From: Myxococcus qinghaiensis
GTDB lineage: Bacteria; Myxococcota; Myxococcia; Myxococcales; Myxococcaceae
Assembly: GCF_024198215.1 (NCBI RefSeq)
Contig: NZ_JAKCFA010000012.1
Coordinates: 62,001-126,000 of the forward strand
Length of the DNA stretch: 64,000 nucleotides
Direction: 5' to 3'
The position numbers were made by a program, and so were the translations under genes. Position 1 is the stretch's first letter; each line of letters opens with the position of its first letter. Below the pieces are notes generated by a model. The model did no database searches and was not told the DNA's origin. It saw only the letters and a list, made by a program, of their open reading frames with translations. Below are positions 51,240 through 59,493 of the stretch, piece after piece.

Positions 51240-53438
51240 ATGAAGCTCTTCAATCGCGGGGCGCTGTATGGCCTCTTGCTGCTGTTCGCCCTGCCCGCGG
51301 TGGCACAGGCGGCCACGGGCACGCTCATTGGCACGGTCATCGACTCACGCAGTCAAAAGCCCGTCGTTGACGTGGAGGTGACCGCGACCTCGCCGCAGCG
51401 GCCGGGCTCGTGGACGACGAAGACCAACACCTGGGGCAGCTACCGGATGACCCTGCTGCCTCCGGGCGTCTACACACTGCGCTTCGTGGGCAAGCAGTTC
51501 CATCCCGGCATCCGGCACCAGGTTCGCGTCAAGGCAGGGCGCATCCACCGTGCCGACGTGAGCCTGCTCCCCGAGGACTCTCGCGGCGAAGGCGTGGAGG
51601 TCGTCAGCACGGCACCTCCCGGCGCACGGCAAATCATCGACGTGAGCAGCACGATGACGGGCGTCAATGTGGACCAGGAGTTCATCAAGCGCATCGCCGT
51701 CGCTCGGCCCGGAGGACGGGGCGGCGTCTCTCGCACCTATGATTCCCTCGCGGGCACGAGCAACAACGAGGAGTACGGAGTCCCCGTCGCCACCCCCGGT
51801 CCCATCTCCCCCAACATCCCGAACACCAGCTACGGCATCGGCCCCGCCGGCCTCGTCGAGTCCCGCCGCGCCTATGGCGTCAACGGCCCACCGCCAGGCT
51901 CGTTTGTCAGCCACGCTTCCGACCCAGCGCCTCCGGCGGCCACGCCCGTCGCCCTCCCCGTTCCGCACAGCCCGGCGCCCGAGGCCCCCGCGCCCCTCGT
52001 CCCACCGAACGGCGACCGGTTCCTCGACATGTACTTCAAGGGCCACGGGGTGAATCCCACGGTGAACACCGAGGAGGAGCGCTTCTCCACCTTCTCCGTC
52101 GACACGGACACGGCCTCGTACACGTTGACGCGCGCGTACCTGGAGCGACAGGCCCTTCCGGACGAGCAGGGCGTGCGCGTGGAGGAGTTCGTCAACACGT
52201 TCGACTACGGCTACGCGGACGCGCAGGACGCGCCGTTCGGCATCCACGTAGAAGGTTTTCCCTCTCCCGTGCGCAAGGGCTACCAGGTGGTGCGTATCGG
52301 CGTGAAGGCTCGCGAGGTGAGCGACGCACAGCGCAAGCCGAGCCACCTCGTCTTCGTCATCGACGTGTCCGGCTCGATGAACCTGGAGAACCGGCTCGGG
52401 CTGGTGAAGCGCGCGCTGCGGATGCTGGTGGAGGAACTGGATGAGCGGGACTTCGTGTCCATCGTCGTCTACGGCTCCCAGGCCCGTCAGGTGCTCTCGC
52501 CCACGAGCGCGACGCAGCAGGACCGCCTGCTCGCGGCCATCGACGGGCTCTACAGCGAGGGCTCCACCAACGCGCAGGAGGGCCTGGAGCTGGGCTATCG
52601 AATCGCCTCGGAGCACCGGATGAAGGGAGGCATCAACCGCGGCATCCTCTGCTCGGACGGCGTGGCCAACGTGGGCGTCTCCGACGCGGACGGCATCTGG
52701 GCGAAGGTGAAGGACTTCGCCGCGCAAGGCATCACCCTGTCCACGGTGGGCTTCGGCATGGGCAACTACAACGACGCGCTGATGGAGCGCCTGTCCCACG
52801 TCGGTGAGGGCAACTACGCCTACGTGGATGGACTGAAGGAGGCCCACCGCATCTTCGTGCAGAACCTCACCGGCACGCTCCAGGTGGTGGCCAAGGACGT
52901 GAAGCTCCAGGTGGAGTTCGACCCGAAGGATGTGTCCCTCTACAGGCTGCTCGGCTACGAGAACCGGATGCTCACGAAGCAGGCGTTCCGCGATGACCGC
53001 GTGGACGCGGGCGAAGTGGGCGCGGGCCACGCCGTCACCGCGCTCTACGAAGTCAAGTTGCGCGAGGGCGCGACGCAGGTGGGCACGCTGCGCATCCGCT
53101 ACAAGACGCCGGAGGGCGGAGACTCGAAGGAGCTGGAGACAAAGCTGCCCGTCACCGCGCTGCGAGCCGACTATGCCCTGGCCAGGTCGACGACACGCCT
53201 GGCCTATGTGGCGGCGGCCTTCGCGGAGAAGCTCCGAGGCTCCTACTGGACGCGTCCGCTGACGTACGCCTCGCTGCTGGAGCTGTGGCAAGGCGTGGCC
53301 CTGAAGGAGCGACAGGACGTGAGCGAGCTGGGTGACCTCATCCGCAAGGCGGCGGCGATTGACCAGCGGCAGGACCGCTTCGAGTCACTCGCCCCCTTGA
53401 AGAGCATGGACTACGACCAGGCGCCCCCGGTGCTCTAG
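51240..53438 (+). CDS. Secreted VWA-domain protein with carboxypeptidase-regulatory-like N-domain (YfbK type)
   Basis: 732 aa. Signal peptide (LLLLFALPAVAQA), a carboxypeptidase-D regulatory-like beta-sandwich (about 26-112), the IDVSSTMTGVNVDQEF segment, a Pro-rich linker (about 170-260), then a YfbK-type region: N-terminal vWF-like domain (FSTFSVDTDTASYTL, EEFVNTFDYGY) and a VWA domain with MIDAS D375-V-S377-G-S379, and a C-terminal DUF3520-like part ending QDRFESLAPLKSMDY. VWA domains bind protein ligands through a metal ion. GAGG lies 8 nt before the ATG. It seems to be the complete founder of the island paralogues. Confidence 0.92.
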   Translation: MKLFNRGALYGLLLLFALPAVAQAATGTLIGTVIDSRSQKPVVDVEVTATSPQRPGSWTTKTNTWGSYRMTLLPPGVYTLRFVGKQFHPGIRHQVRVKAGRIHRADVSLLPEDSRGEGVEVVSTAPPGARQIIDVSSTMTGVNVDQEFIKRIAVARPGGRGGVSRTYDSLAGTSNNEEYGVPVATPGPISPNIPNTSYGIGPAGLVESRRAYGVNGPPPGSFVSHASDPAPPAATPVALPVPHSPAPEAPAPLVPPNGDRFLDMYFKGHGVNPTVNTEEERFSTFSVDTDTASYTLTRAYLERQALPDEQGVRVEEFVNTFDYGYADAQDAPFGIHVEGFPSPVRKGYQVVRIGVKAREVSDAQRKPSHLVFVIDVSGSMNLENRLGLVKRALRMLVEELDERDFVSIVVYGSQARQVLSPTSATQQDRLLAAIDGLYSEGSTNAQEGLELGYRIASEHRMKGGINRGILCSDGVANVGVSDADGIWAKVKDFAAQGITLSTVGFGMGNYNDALMERLSHVGEGNYAYVDGLKEAHRIFVQNLTGTLQVVAKDVKLQVEFDPKDVSLYRLLGYENRMLTKQAFRDDRVDAGEVGAGHAVTALYEVKLREGATQVGTLRIRYKTPEGGDSKELETKLPVTALRADYALARSTTRLAYVAAAFAEKLRGSYWTRPLTYASLLELWQGVALKERQDVSELGDLIRKAAAIDQRQDRFESLAPLKSMDYDQAPPVL

Positions 53439-55133
53439 TCAGTGCCCTCGTGCGCGCAGCTCCAGGTAGCGGCGGATGAGCTTGAGACGGGCGCGCTCGA
53501 ACAGCGCCCCGTCGTCGGGGATGGCCCACGCGTGGGGGATGAGCTGCTCGGCGACCTGTCTCGCGAACGCGGGGTCTCCTGCGTCACTCACCCGCTTCAG
53601 CCACTCGTAGTCCTGGAGGCCCTGGCGGATGAGCTTCAGCCGGATGGACGGCAGCGGCACGTCCGTGGTGCCTCCGATGATGGACGTCAGCCCCGGATAG
53701 AAGAGCGTGCCGTCGCCGTTGCCGTTGAAACGGAACTGCGTGGTCCACGCCGTGGAGAGCAGCCCCACCGTCTGGTAGTACAGCTCGCCGGTGGCGCCCA
53801 TGCGGAAGGTCAGCCACTGCATGCCCCGCGCCTTCGCCGCCGAGCGGTCCACCATGTACGAGGGCCAGCCCTGCCCCGGCTGGTTCTCCGGAGGCGGTGG
53901 CTCGCCTTCCACACAGCCGTGGCTCATGCAACTCTGGTACAGCCACAGCTCACGGTTCGGCCGGGCCAGGAAGCCGTCGTACTTCGGCCGCTGGTTGCCC
54001 TCGTACGGGGGCTGCGTCCCGTCGATGAAGTTCACCAGGACGCTGAGGATGTCGATGTCCTCGATGAGCCCGTGTGACTCCGTCTCCGTCACGGTGGCGG
54101 TGAGGAACGTGCGCAGGTCCGGCGCCACCGAGCGCGTGAGTCGAGCCCGCTCGGCGACGGCCTCCCACGTCGTTCCATAGGGCGGCTCGTCGCCCACGTA
54201 GTCGAAGGAGCGGCGCAGCCAGCCTCGGGCGCGGGCCTCGTCCTGGAAGTCCGCGAGGTCCGGCGCGGTGGCGGGCCCGAGGTACTGGAGGCTCGTCATG
54301 CGCGCACCGCGCAGCGGGTTGGGCGCCGAGCCGTCGAGGAACGGGCCCCAGCGTTCATCGAAGGTGTCGTAGTCGGGCAGGTCCCACGTGGGCTGTTCGG
54401 GGAGCCGGGGGAACGCGCTCGCCAGGGTGAACCGGTGGGACAGCGCGAGCCGGTGGAACTGCTTGAGCAGGTGCACCTGCGTGTCCACGGGGCAGCTCGG
54501 GTTGCCGGTGAAGGCGCGGCAGACGTGGGGCGGCCACAAGAGGAAGGCCGTGCGCAGGGGGGACGTGCTGGCCAGGGTGGCGTCCACCACGGTGACGCGG
54601 ACCTTCAGGTACTCGCGGAAGCCCTGGCCCGACACCTCGACGAGGCCGAGGTAGTGCCCGGGGCGTGCACTCTCAGGCACGCGCACATCCACCCAGACGG
54701 CGCGAGCCTCCTGGGCGGGGACGTCGAACGGGAAGGCCGAGCGCTGCTCGCCGACGACCTCGTCCACGTCGGGAATCAGCCCGTCCGGCCAGCGCCCCGG
54801 CTCGTCGGGCGGGGTGGGCCGGGTGATATCCAGGAGGGCCTCGCGGTAGAGGAGGATGTTCGCCCCGTCGATGCGGCGCAGGCCGTTCCACAGGGCCGGC
54901 AGGCGGACGCGGACGCCCTTGAGGCCCGACACGCCGCCGTGCAGGCCCACCTGGAAGGAGAGGTATTCGTTCCGGGCGCCGACCAGCTCGACCTCGCGTT
55001 CGACCCGAGGCGGCGTCTGGGGCCGTATCTTCACCATGGCGCTCTCGGCCCAGACCGGACCGGGGCGGGGATGGGCGGCGGAGACACCGGACCACAGCAG
55101 CGACAGGATGGACGCCAGGATGGGCAAGCGCAT
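53439..55133 (-). CDS. Exported DUF4091-type (glycoside hydrolase-like) protein
   Basis: 564 aa. Signal peptide MRLPILASILSLLWSGVSAAH. The N-terminal part is a beta-sandwich (ARNEYLSFQVGLHG, AVWVDVRVPESARPGHYLG). The central part (about 210-470) looks like a TIM barrel (FVGDEPP-like YVGDEPPYGTTWE). The C-terminal region YDGFLARPNRELWLYQSCMSH...GMQWLTFRMGATGELYY...DGTLFYPG...PSIRLKLIRQGLQDYEWLKR matches the DUF4091 family, found in secreted proteins related to glycoside hydrolases. Activity unknown; polysaccharide as substrate would suit its place in the EPS locus. Its stop abuts the stop of the VWA gene. Confidence 0.85.
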   Translation of the reverse strand: MRLPILASILSLLWSGVSAAHPRPGPVWAESAMVKIRPQTPPRVEREVELVGARNEYLSFQVGLHGGVSGLKGVRVRLPALWNGLRRIDGANILLYREALLDITRPTPPDEPGRWPDGLIPDVDEVVGEQRSAFPFDVPAQEARAVWVDVRVPESARPGHYLGLVEVSGQGFREYLKVRVTVVDATLASTSPLRTAFLLWPPHVCRAFTGNPSCPVDTQVHLLKQFHRLALSHRFTLASAFPRLPEQPTWDLPDYDTFDERWGPFLDGSAPNPLRGARMTSLQYLGPATAPDLADFQDEARARGWLRRSFDYVGDEPPYGTTWEAVAERARLTRSVAPDLRTFLTATVTETESHGLIEDIDILSVLVNFIDGTQPPYEGNQRPKYDGFLARPNRELWLYQSCMSHGCVEGEPPPPENQPGQGWPSYMVDRSAAKARGMQWLTFRMGATGELYYQTVGLLSTAWTTQFRFNGNGDGTLFYPGLTSIIGGTTDVPLPSIRLKLIRQGLQDYEWLKRVSDAGDPAFARQVAEQLIPHAWAIPDDGALFERARLKLIRRYLELRARGH

Positions 55134-55263
55134 GGGACGGAAGGCTAGTGAGTCCCCGTCATCCGGTTGGAGTCGGTCCGAGCGGAAGGTCGGCTTTCGC
55201 ACGGTGCGGCTGGCGCGAGGGTCGGGTGTTCCTGGCGTGGATCCGCCGCGCCGCGTCGGCAAC

Positions 55264-55281
55264 CATGACGGAACCATGATG
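55264..55281 (+). promoter_or_regulatory. Conserved upstream element, copy 3
   Basis: CATGACGGAACCATGATG, first base 97 nt before the GTG at 55361. Confidence 0.6.
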
Positions 55282-55360
55282 AAGCCGGGGGGCTCGTGGG
55301 GAGATCATCTCGGGGAGCTTCCAGTTGAGGGTGTCCACTCGATGCTTCGAGGTTGACCAC

Positions 55361-56038
55361 GTGAAGTCCGTCCTTCGTGGAGTGCTGTGTGGACTCGTGT
55401 GGATGGTGGCGCCGGCTGCCTGGGCGCAGGCCGAGGATGTCCCCGTCGAGCGGAGTCAGGGGCCCGTCACGGACGTGACGTTGATTGTCAACGAGGGAGC
55501 ACGGGCGGGTGAAGCGCGCACCCGGCCCACGGTGACGAGGAGCCCGAGCCGTCCCGTGGTGGAGCTCGATGCGGGGCGAGCCACCGGGCCCATCGAGACA
55601 CTGGAGGTGGGGAGCAGCGGGCCGACGGTCGACGTGGGCTCCATCACGACGGGTGTCCAGGTGGACCAGGAGTTCCTCCGGCGCATCGCGATGGTGGGCA
55701 CAGGGGTGCCCATCCGCATGGGGGCCGAGACGGAGGAGCGGATCAACGACGTCCCGGAGTTCGTCGACGTCATGAGCCTGCGCAACGCACCGCTCATCAG
55801 CCTGCGCACGTCGCGGGTGCCTGCGTCGGAGGTGATGCAGAGCCCGCGGTCCGACGCATCGGGCCCTGGAGTTCAAGGGTCAGCCTCGCGGCTTTCAGTC
55901 GCTGGCGGAGCTGGCGCCAGGGACGCCCGAGCAGCGCCTCCTCGACCTCGTGGAGGAGCACGCCTCACGGACGTCGATGTCGAGCATCACGAAGCGCTGA
56001 AGCGAAGCGATGCGCCTGGAGTCATGCGGAAACCGTGA
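55361..56038 (+). pseudogene. Degraded paralogue of the VWA-gene family
   Basis: GTG start, signal peptide (GLVWMVAPAAWAQA), no carboxypeptidase-regulatory domain, but the family segment VDVGSITTGVQVDQEFLRRIAM followed by ~45 residues. After ~residue 165 the frame turns Arg/Gly/Ala-rich. In another frame the same DNA reads FKGQPRGFQSLAELAPGTPE and continues to a stop at 55998-56000, which looks like the real tail of some gene. So a frameshift or a join of two gene pieces is likely. The N-terminal part could still be exported. Confidence 0.6.
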
Positions 56039-56040
56039 TG
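56023..56040 (+). promoter_or_regulatory. Conserved upstream element, copy 4
   Basis: CATGCGGAAACCGTGATG, first base 101 nt before the ATG at 56124 (104 nt before the adjacent ATG). It overlaps the end of the degraded gene upstream. Confidence 0.6.
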
Positions 56041-56123
56041 CGGTGACGAGCCGGTCGTGAGGCTCGGGGGCGGGCGCGGTCGGGAACATGGACACCTCGC
56101 TCGCGAGTCCGTCCGAGGTTTCC

Positions 56124-56531
56124 ATGATGAAGCTCATCGCGCCCTATCTCTTGTGCATGTTGGTGATGTGGGTCGCAGTGCCGATGTTGTCGAGAGCGGA
56201 GAGTCTCGAGCGACCGCCACCCGGCGTGTTCATCGGGACTGTCATCGGCGTGAAGAGCCGCGAGCCCGTCCCGGACGTAGCGGTCATCGCGACCTCGGCG
56301 AACTTCATCGGTGAGTTCTCAGCGGTGACGGACGAGCAGGGACGTTATCGCCTGCCCCTTCTGCCCGCGGGCACGTACACGCTGCGGTTCGAGCACCCGG
56401 ACTTCAACACCTACGCCCGCGCGGACATCCTGCTGCGCTCCAACCACACCGTGCGCGTCAAGGTGGAGCTGCTGGAGCTGCCACCCCCACCGCCCCCGGA
56501 CCCGGTCATCGTGAAGCAGACCCGGAAGTGA
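56124..56531 (+). CDS. Small exported carboxypeptidase-regulatory-like domain protein
   Basis: 135 aa: signal peptide (LLCMLVMWVAVPMLSRAES), then a single beta-sandwich of the carboxypeptidase-D regulatory-like type (FIGTVIGVKSREPVPDVAVIATSANFIGEFSAVTDEQGRYRLPLLPAGTYTLRFEHPDF) and a Pro-rich tail (PPPPPPDP). It equals the N-terminal domain of the VWA protein at 51240 without the rest, and it is intact. Two adjacent ATGs are possible starts. It may bind the same partner as the larger paralogue; function unknown. Confidence 0.85.
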   Translation: MMKLIAPYLLCMLVMWVAVPMLSRAESLERPPPGVFIGTVIGVKSREPVPDVAVIATSANFIGEFSAVTDEQGRYRLPLLPAGTYTLRFEHPDFNTYARADILLRSNHTVRVKVELLELPPPPPPDPVIVKQTRK

Positions 56532-56550
56532 CCCGAGGCGCAGGCCCGTT

Positions 56551-56587
56551 CCGCACGAAACTCAAAGGACATTTTAGTTTCGTGCGG
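56551..56587 (+). promoter_or_regulatory. abiE operator, inverted repeat 1
   Basis: ccgcacgaaact (56551-56562) and agtttcgtgcgg (56576-56587) are perfect 12-bp arms. AbiEi-type antitoxins are known to bind two inverted repeats in their own promoter, and this is the first. Confidence 0.85.
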
Positions 56588-56602
56588 GCTTCCTGCCGAC
56601 CT

Positions 56603-56637
56603 TGCACGAAACTCAAATCAGGTTTTAGTTTCGTGCA
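56603..56637 (+). promoter_or_regulatory. abiE operator, inverted repeat 2
   Basis: tgcacgaaact (56603-56613) and agtttcgtgca (56627-56637), perfect 11-bp arms 52 nt after the first repeat. The last base is the A of the AbiEi start codon, so binding here would also cover the translation start region. Confidence 0.85.
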
Positions 56638-57221
56638 TGGCTCGCAAGCGCGCCCGGACGCCGGACTGGAATCGGCTCTTCGACTTCGCCCTGGGACAGG
56701 CGGGCCTCTTCACGACGAAGCAGGCGGCGGAGGCGGGCTATTCGCCACAGCTCCTCGTGCACTATGTGCGCATCGGCAAGGTCGTCCGAATCCGGAGAGG
56801 GGTGTACCGGCTGGTGCACTATCCTCTCGCCCAGGATGAAGCGCTCGTCACCGTCTGGCTCTGGTCTGAGCAGCAGGGCGTCTTCTCTCACGAGACGGCA
56901 CTCTCCCTGCATCAGCTCTCCGACGTGCTACCGAATCGAATCCACCTGACCTTGCCCGCGGACTGGAAACACCGCCGCTTCCGAGTTCCTCCAGGCGTCG
57001 TGCTCCACCACGCCGATGTCACCAGGGCGGAGCGCTCCCGGCCCGCCGCGATTCCGGTGACCTCGCCGCTTCGCACCTTGCAGGACTGCGCCCGCGCGCA
57101 GCTCTCACCGGAGCTGCTGCATCAAGCCATCTCCCAGGCCCTCGACCGAGGGCTCATCCGCAAGTCCGACGTCGCGCGAATCCAGGACGCCACTTCACCG
57201 ACAGGACGCCGGAAGAGATGA
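56637..57221 (+). CDS. abiEi: AbiEi antitoxin / transcriptional repressor
   Basis: 194 aa. N-terminal winged helix (FDFALGQAGLFTTKQAAEAGYSPQLLVHYVRIGKVVRIRRGVYRL), the AbiEi_4 type, and a C-terminal antitoxin domain with EALVTVWLWSEQQGVFSHETAL and VTSPLRTLQDCARAQLSPELLHQAI. It represses its own operon and neutralises AbiEii. No usual ribosome binding site is free, since the second operator repeat runs into the ATG; translation may be leaderless or weak. Overlaps the toxin gene by 4 nt. Confidence 0.93.
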   Translation: MARKRARTPDWNRLFDFALGQAGLFTTKQAAEAGYSPQLLVHYVRIGKVVRIRRGVYRLVHYPLAQDEALVTVWLWSEQQGVFSHETALSLHQLSDVLPNRIHLTLPADWKHRRFRVPPGVVLHHADVTRAERSRPAAIPVTSPLRTLQDCARAQLSPELLHQAISQALDRGLIRKSDVARIQDATSPTGRRKR

Positions 57222-58123
57222 GCACCCGCCGCTACCTGACGGGCGGCGCCTTCAAGAATGCTCTCGAGCAACGACTGAGGAGGTCCTCGAAACACGGGGA
57301 TGACTTCAGCCGTCGGCGCCAGCTCCTTGTCTTCCATCGATTTCTCGCGCGCGCCGCTCAGTCCTTCGGCGATGCCGTCACCTTGAAGGGAGGATTGGTG
57401 CTGGAGCTGCGGCTCGAACGAGCACGCACGACGCGCGACGTGGACTTGCGCCTCACGGGAAGCCCGAAAGACCTCCTCTCACGCCTCAAACAAGCAGGGC
57501 AGCTCGACCTCGGCGACTTCATGCGCTTCGAGTTGCGGCTCGACCCGAGCCATCCCGAAATCCAGACCGAGGGCCTGCGGTATGACGGACGGCGCTTCCG
57601 AGCCGAGTGCCGAATCGAACGTGAGCTGTTCGGCCAGCCCTTCGGCGTCGACGTGGCCTTCGGAGACCCGCTGGTTGGAGAGCCCGATATCCTCGACGCG
57701 GAGGACGCGCTGGGCTTCGCGGGCATCCCTCCACCCCGGCTCCGCCTCTATCCCCTCGAGACGCATCTCGCGGAGAAGCTCCACGCCTATACCCTGCCGC
57801 GCGCGCGCCCCAACACCCGGGTGAAGGACCTCCCGGACCTGGCGCTGCTCGGGACGGTGAGGGCCATCGAAGCGAGCCGCCTGCGTGCGGCCTTCACTCG
57901 GACCTTCACCTTCCGGAAGACGCACTCCCTGCCCTTCTTCCTGCCATCCCCTCCCACGGGGTGGCGCGGGCCCTACCGCGCCATGGCCGAGCAGGACGAC
58001 CTTCCCTGGAAGACCTTGGAGGTGCTCGGCGATGCGGTGCGCGGCTTCCTGGACCCCGTCCTCCTGGAGGACCACGACGCCACCTGGAGCCCCCAGGCCT
58101 GGGCCTGGAGGCACCGGAAGTGA
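57218..58123 (+). CDS. abiEii: AbiEii nucleotidyltransferase toxin
   Basis: 301 aa DUF1814-type toxin. Motif I is LKGGLVLELR (K57-G-G), then TTRDVDLRL (D74, D76) for metal binding, a later K187 in AEKLHAY and K203-D204-x-x-D207 in RVKDLPDLALL. Related toxins transfer nucleotides to tRNA acceptor ends and stop translation. ATGA coupling with AbiEi. AbiE systems give phage defence by abortive infection in some hosts. All four motifs are intact, so this copy is probably active. Confidence 0.94.
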   Translation: MSTRRYLTGGAFKNALEQRLRRSSKHGDDFSRRRQLLVFHRFLARAAQSFGDAVTLKGGLVLELRLERARTTRDVDLRLTGSPKDLLSRLKQAGQLDLGDFMRFELRLDPSHPEIQTEGLRYDGRRFRAECRIERELFGQPFGVDVAFGDPLVGEPDILDAEDALGFAGIPPPRLRLYPLETHLAEKLHAYTLPRARPNTRVKDLPDLALLGTVRAIEASRLRAAFTRTFTFRKTHSLPFFLPSPPTGWRGPYRAMAEQDDLPWKTLEVLGDAVRGFLDPVLLEDHDATWSPQAWAWRHRK

Positions 58124-58131
58124 CACACGCC

Positions 58132-59439
58132 TCAGTCCGCCAGCGGCATGCCCCAGTCCGGCTTCTCGCGCTCCCTCATCACCCAGCGGTACACCTCCAC
58201 CACCTGCTCCGCCTTCGCCTTCCAAGTGAAGTACTTGAAGATGCGCTCCCGCGCCCGCTCACCCATGGGGCGGATGACGGACGGGTCCGCCACCAGCTTC
58301 GTCAGCACCTCGCGCACCCTCGCCACGATTTCCTCCGGCGTGCCGATGGGCACCGCGAACCCCGTGGCCGGACTCACAATCTCCCCCGGGCCGCCGTAGT
58401 CCATCACGATGGGCACCAACCCCAGCGCCATCGCCTCGCACACCACCGCGCCGCCGAACTCGCGCACGCTCGGGAAGCCGAACACGTGGTTCTTCGACAG
58501 CCGCCCCTGCAGCTCCTGATGCTTCACCCACCCGGCGAACGTCACCCCGGACTCGATGCCCTCCCGCGCCGCCTGCGCCTTGAGGTTCGGCATCTCCTGC
58601 CCGTCGCCGATGTACTCCAGCACCACCTTGCCCTCACGGATGAGCGGCGCCGCCGCCTCCATCAGCATGGCCATGCCCTTGTACGGCACGAAGCGCCCCA
58701 CGAACGCCACCCTCAAGGGCAGCTCCACCTTCCCCTCCGACTTCGACGTGCCGAAGCGCTTCGGGTCGATGGCGTTCTCCGGCACGTACACCGTCTTGTC
58801 CTGCCACGTGTCCGCCACCTGCCCCCGCGTCGCCCGCGAGCCGGTGATGATGGCCGCCGCGTTCTCCCGCGTGGACTTGTAGAAGGGCATCAGCTTGTAC
58901 GCGTCCCGCACGTAGCTCAGCCACTCCTTCTCCCGCCGACGCGCCCCACCAAAGCCCTTGGGCCACGGCAACCCGCCGTTGAGCGGCCCCATCACGAAGG
59001 GCACCCCCGCCGCCTTGCAACGCCGCGCCAGGGTGCTCGGCGTCGTGGGGCTGATGGGCGTGTAGCGGTGCACCAGGTCGAACTCCTTCGCCTTGATGCG
59101 CGCGCCGAAGCGCTGCCACAGCACCTCCTCGAAGTAGTAGTACGGCAGCACGCTCAACGCCGTCGCCGTCGTCCAGCCCACCCCCGCCGTGCCCCGCAAG
59201 AGCTGCCCCACCTTGTCGAGCGGCTTCTCCACCGGCGTGGAGTCCAGCGCGGTGAACTGGGAGCCCTCCTGCACCCCCTGCTTCAGGATGTTCTCCCGGT
59301 TGCGCACGTGGGTGACGAGGTGCACGTCCGCCACCTCGGCCAGCGCGCGGTAGAGCGACCAGCCTTCCAGCGGGACACTCACCCAGTCGGGGTTGCACAG
59401 CTCGGCAATCAGAAGGACGCGTGGTCTGGGAGCAGGCAT
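58132..59439 (-). CDS. epsH: EPS glycosyltransferase, GT4 family
   Basis: 435 aa GT-B glycosyltransferase. N-domain starts VLLIAELCNPDWVSVPLEGWSLYRAL. The C-domain has RVAFVGRFVPYKGMAMLM, EYIGDGQEM, and the donor site REFGGAVVCEAMALGLVPIVMDYGGPGEIV (E-x7-E type). Of the M. xanthus EPS enzymes it fits EpsH, which is also next to wzy. It is divergent from wzy with 54 nt between starts, so the two promoters overlap. Start at 59439 by the conserved N-terminus; the ribosome binding site is weak. Confidence 0.85.
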   Translation of the reverse strand: MPAPRPRVLLIAELCNPDWVSVPLEGWSLYRALAEVADVHLVTHVRNRENILKQGVQEGSQFTALDSTPVEKPLDKVGQLLRGTAGVGWTTATALSVLPYYYFEEVLWQRFGARIKAKEFDLVHRYTPISPTTPSTLARRCKAAGVPFVMGPLNGGLPWPKGFGGARRREKEWLSYVRDAYKLMPFYKSTRENAAAIITGSRATRGQVADTWQDKTVYVPENAIDPKRFGTSKSEGKVELPLRVAFVGRFVPYKGMAMLMEAAAPLIREGKVVLEYIGDGQEMPNLKAQAAREGIESGVTFAGWVKHQELQGRLSKNHVFGFPSVREFGGAVVCEAMALGLVPIVMDYGGPGEIVSPATGFAVPIGTPEEIVARVREVLTKLVADPSVIRPMGERARERIFKYFTWKAKAEQVVEVYRWVMREREKPDWGMPLAD

Positions 59440-59493
59440 ACGTGAGGCTTCATCTATCCCAACCGGCCCTCCAGATGTAGCCTCCACCGCGTC

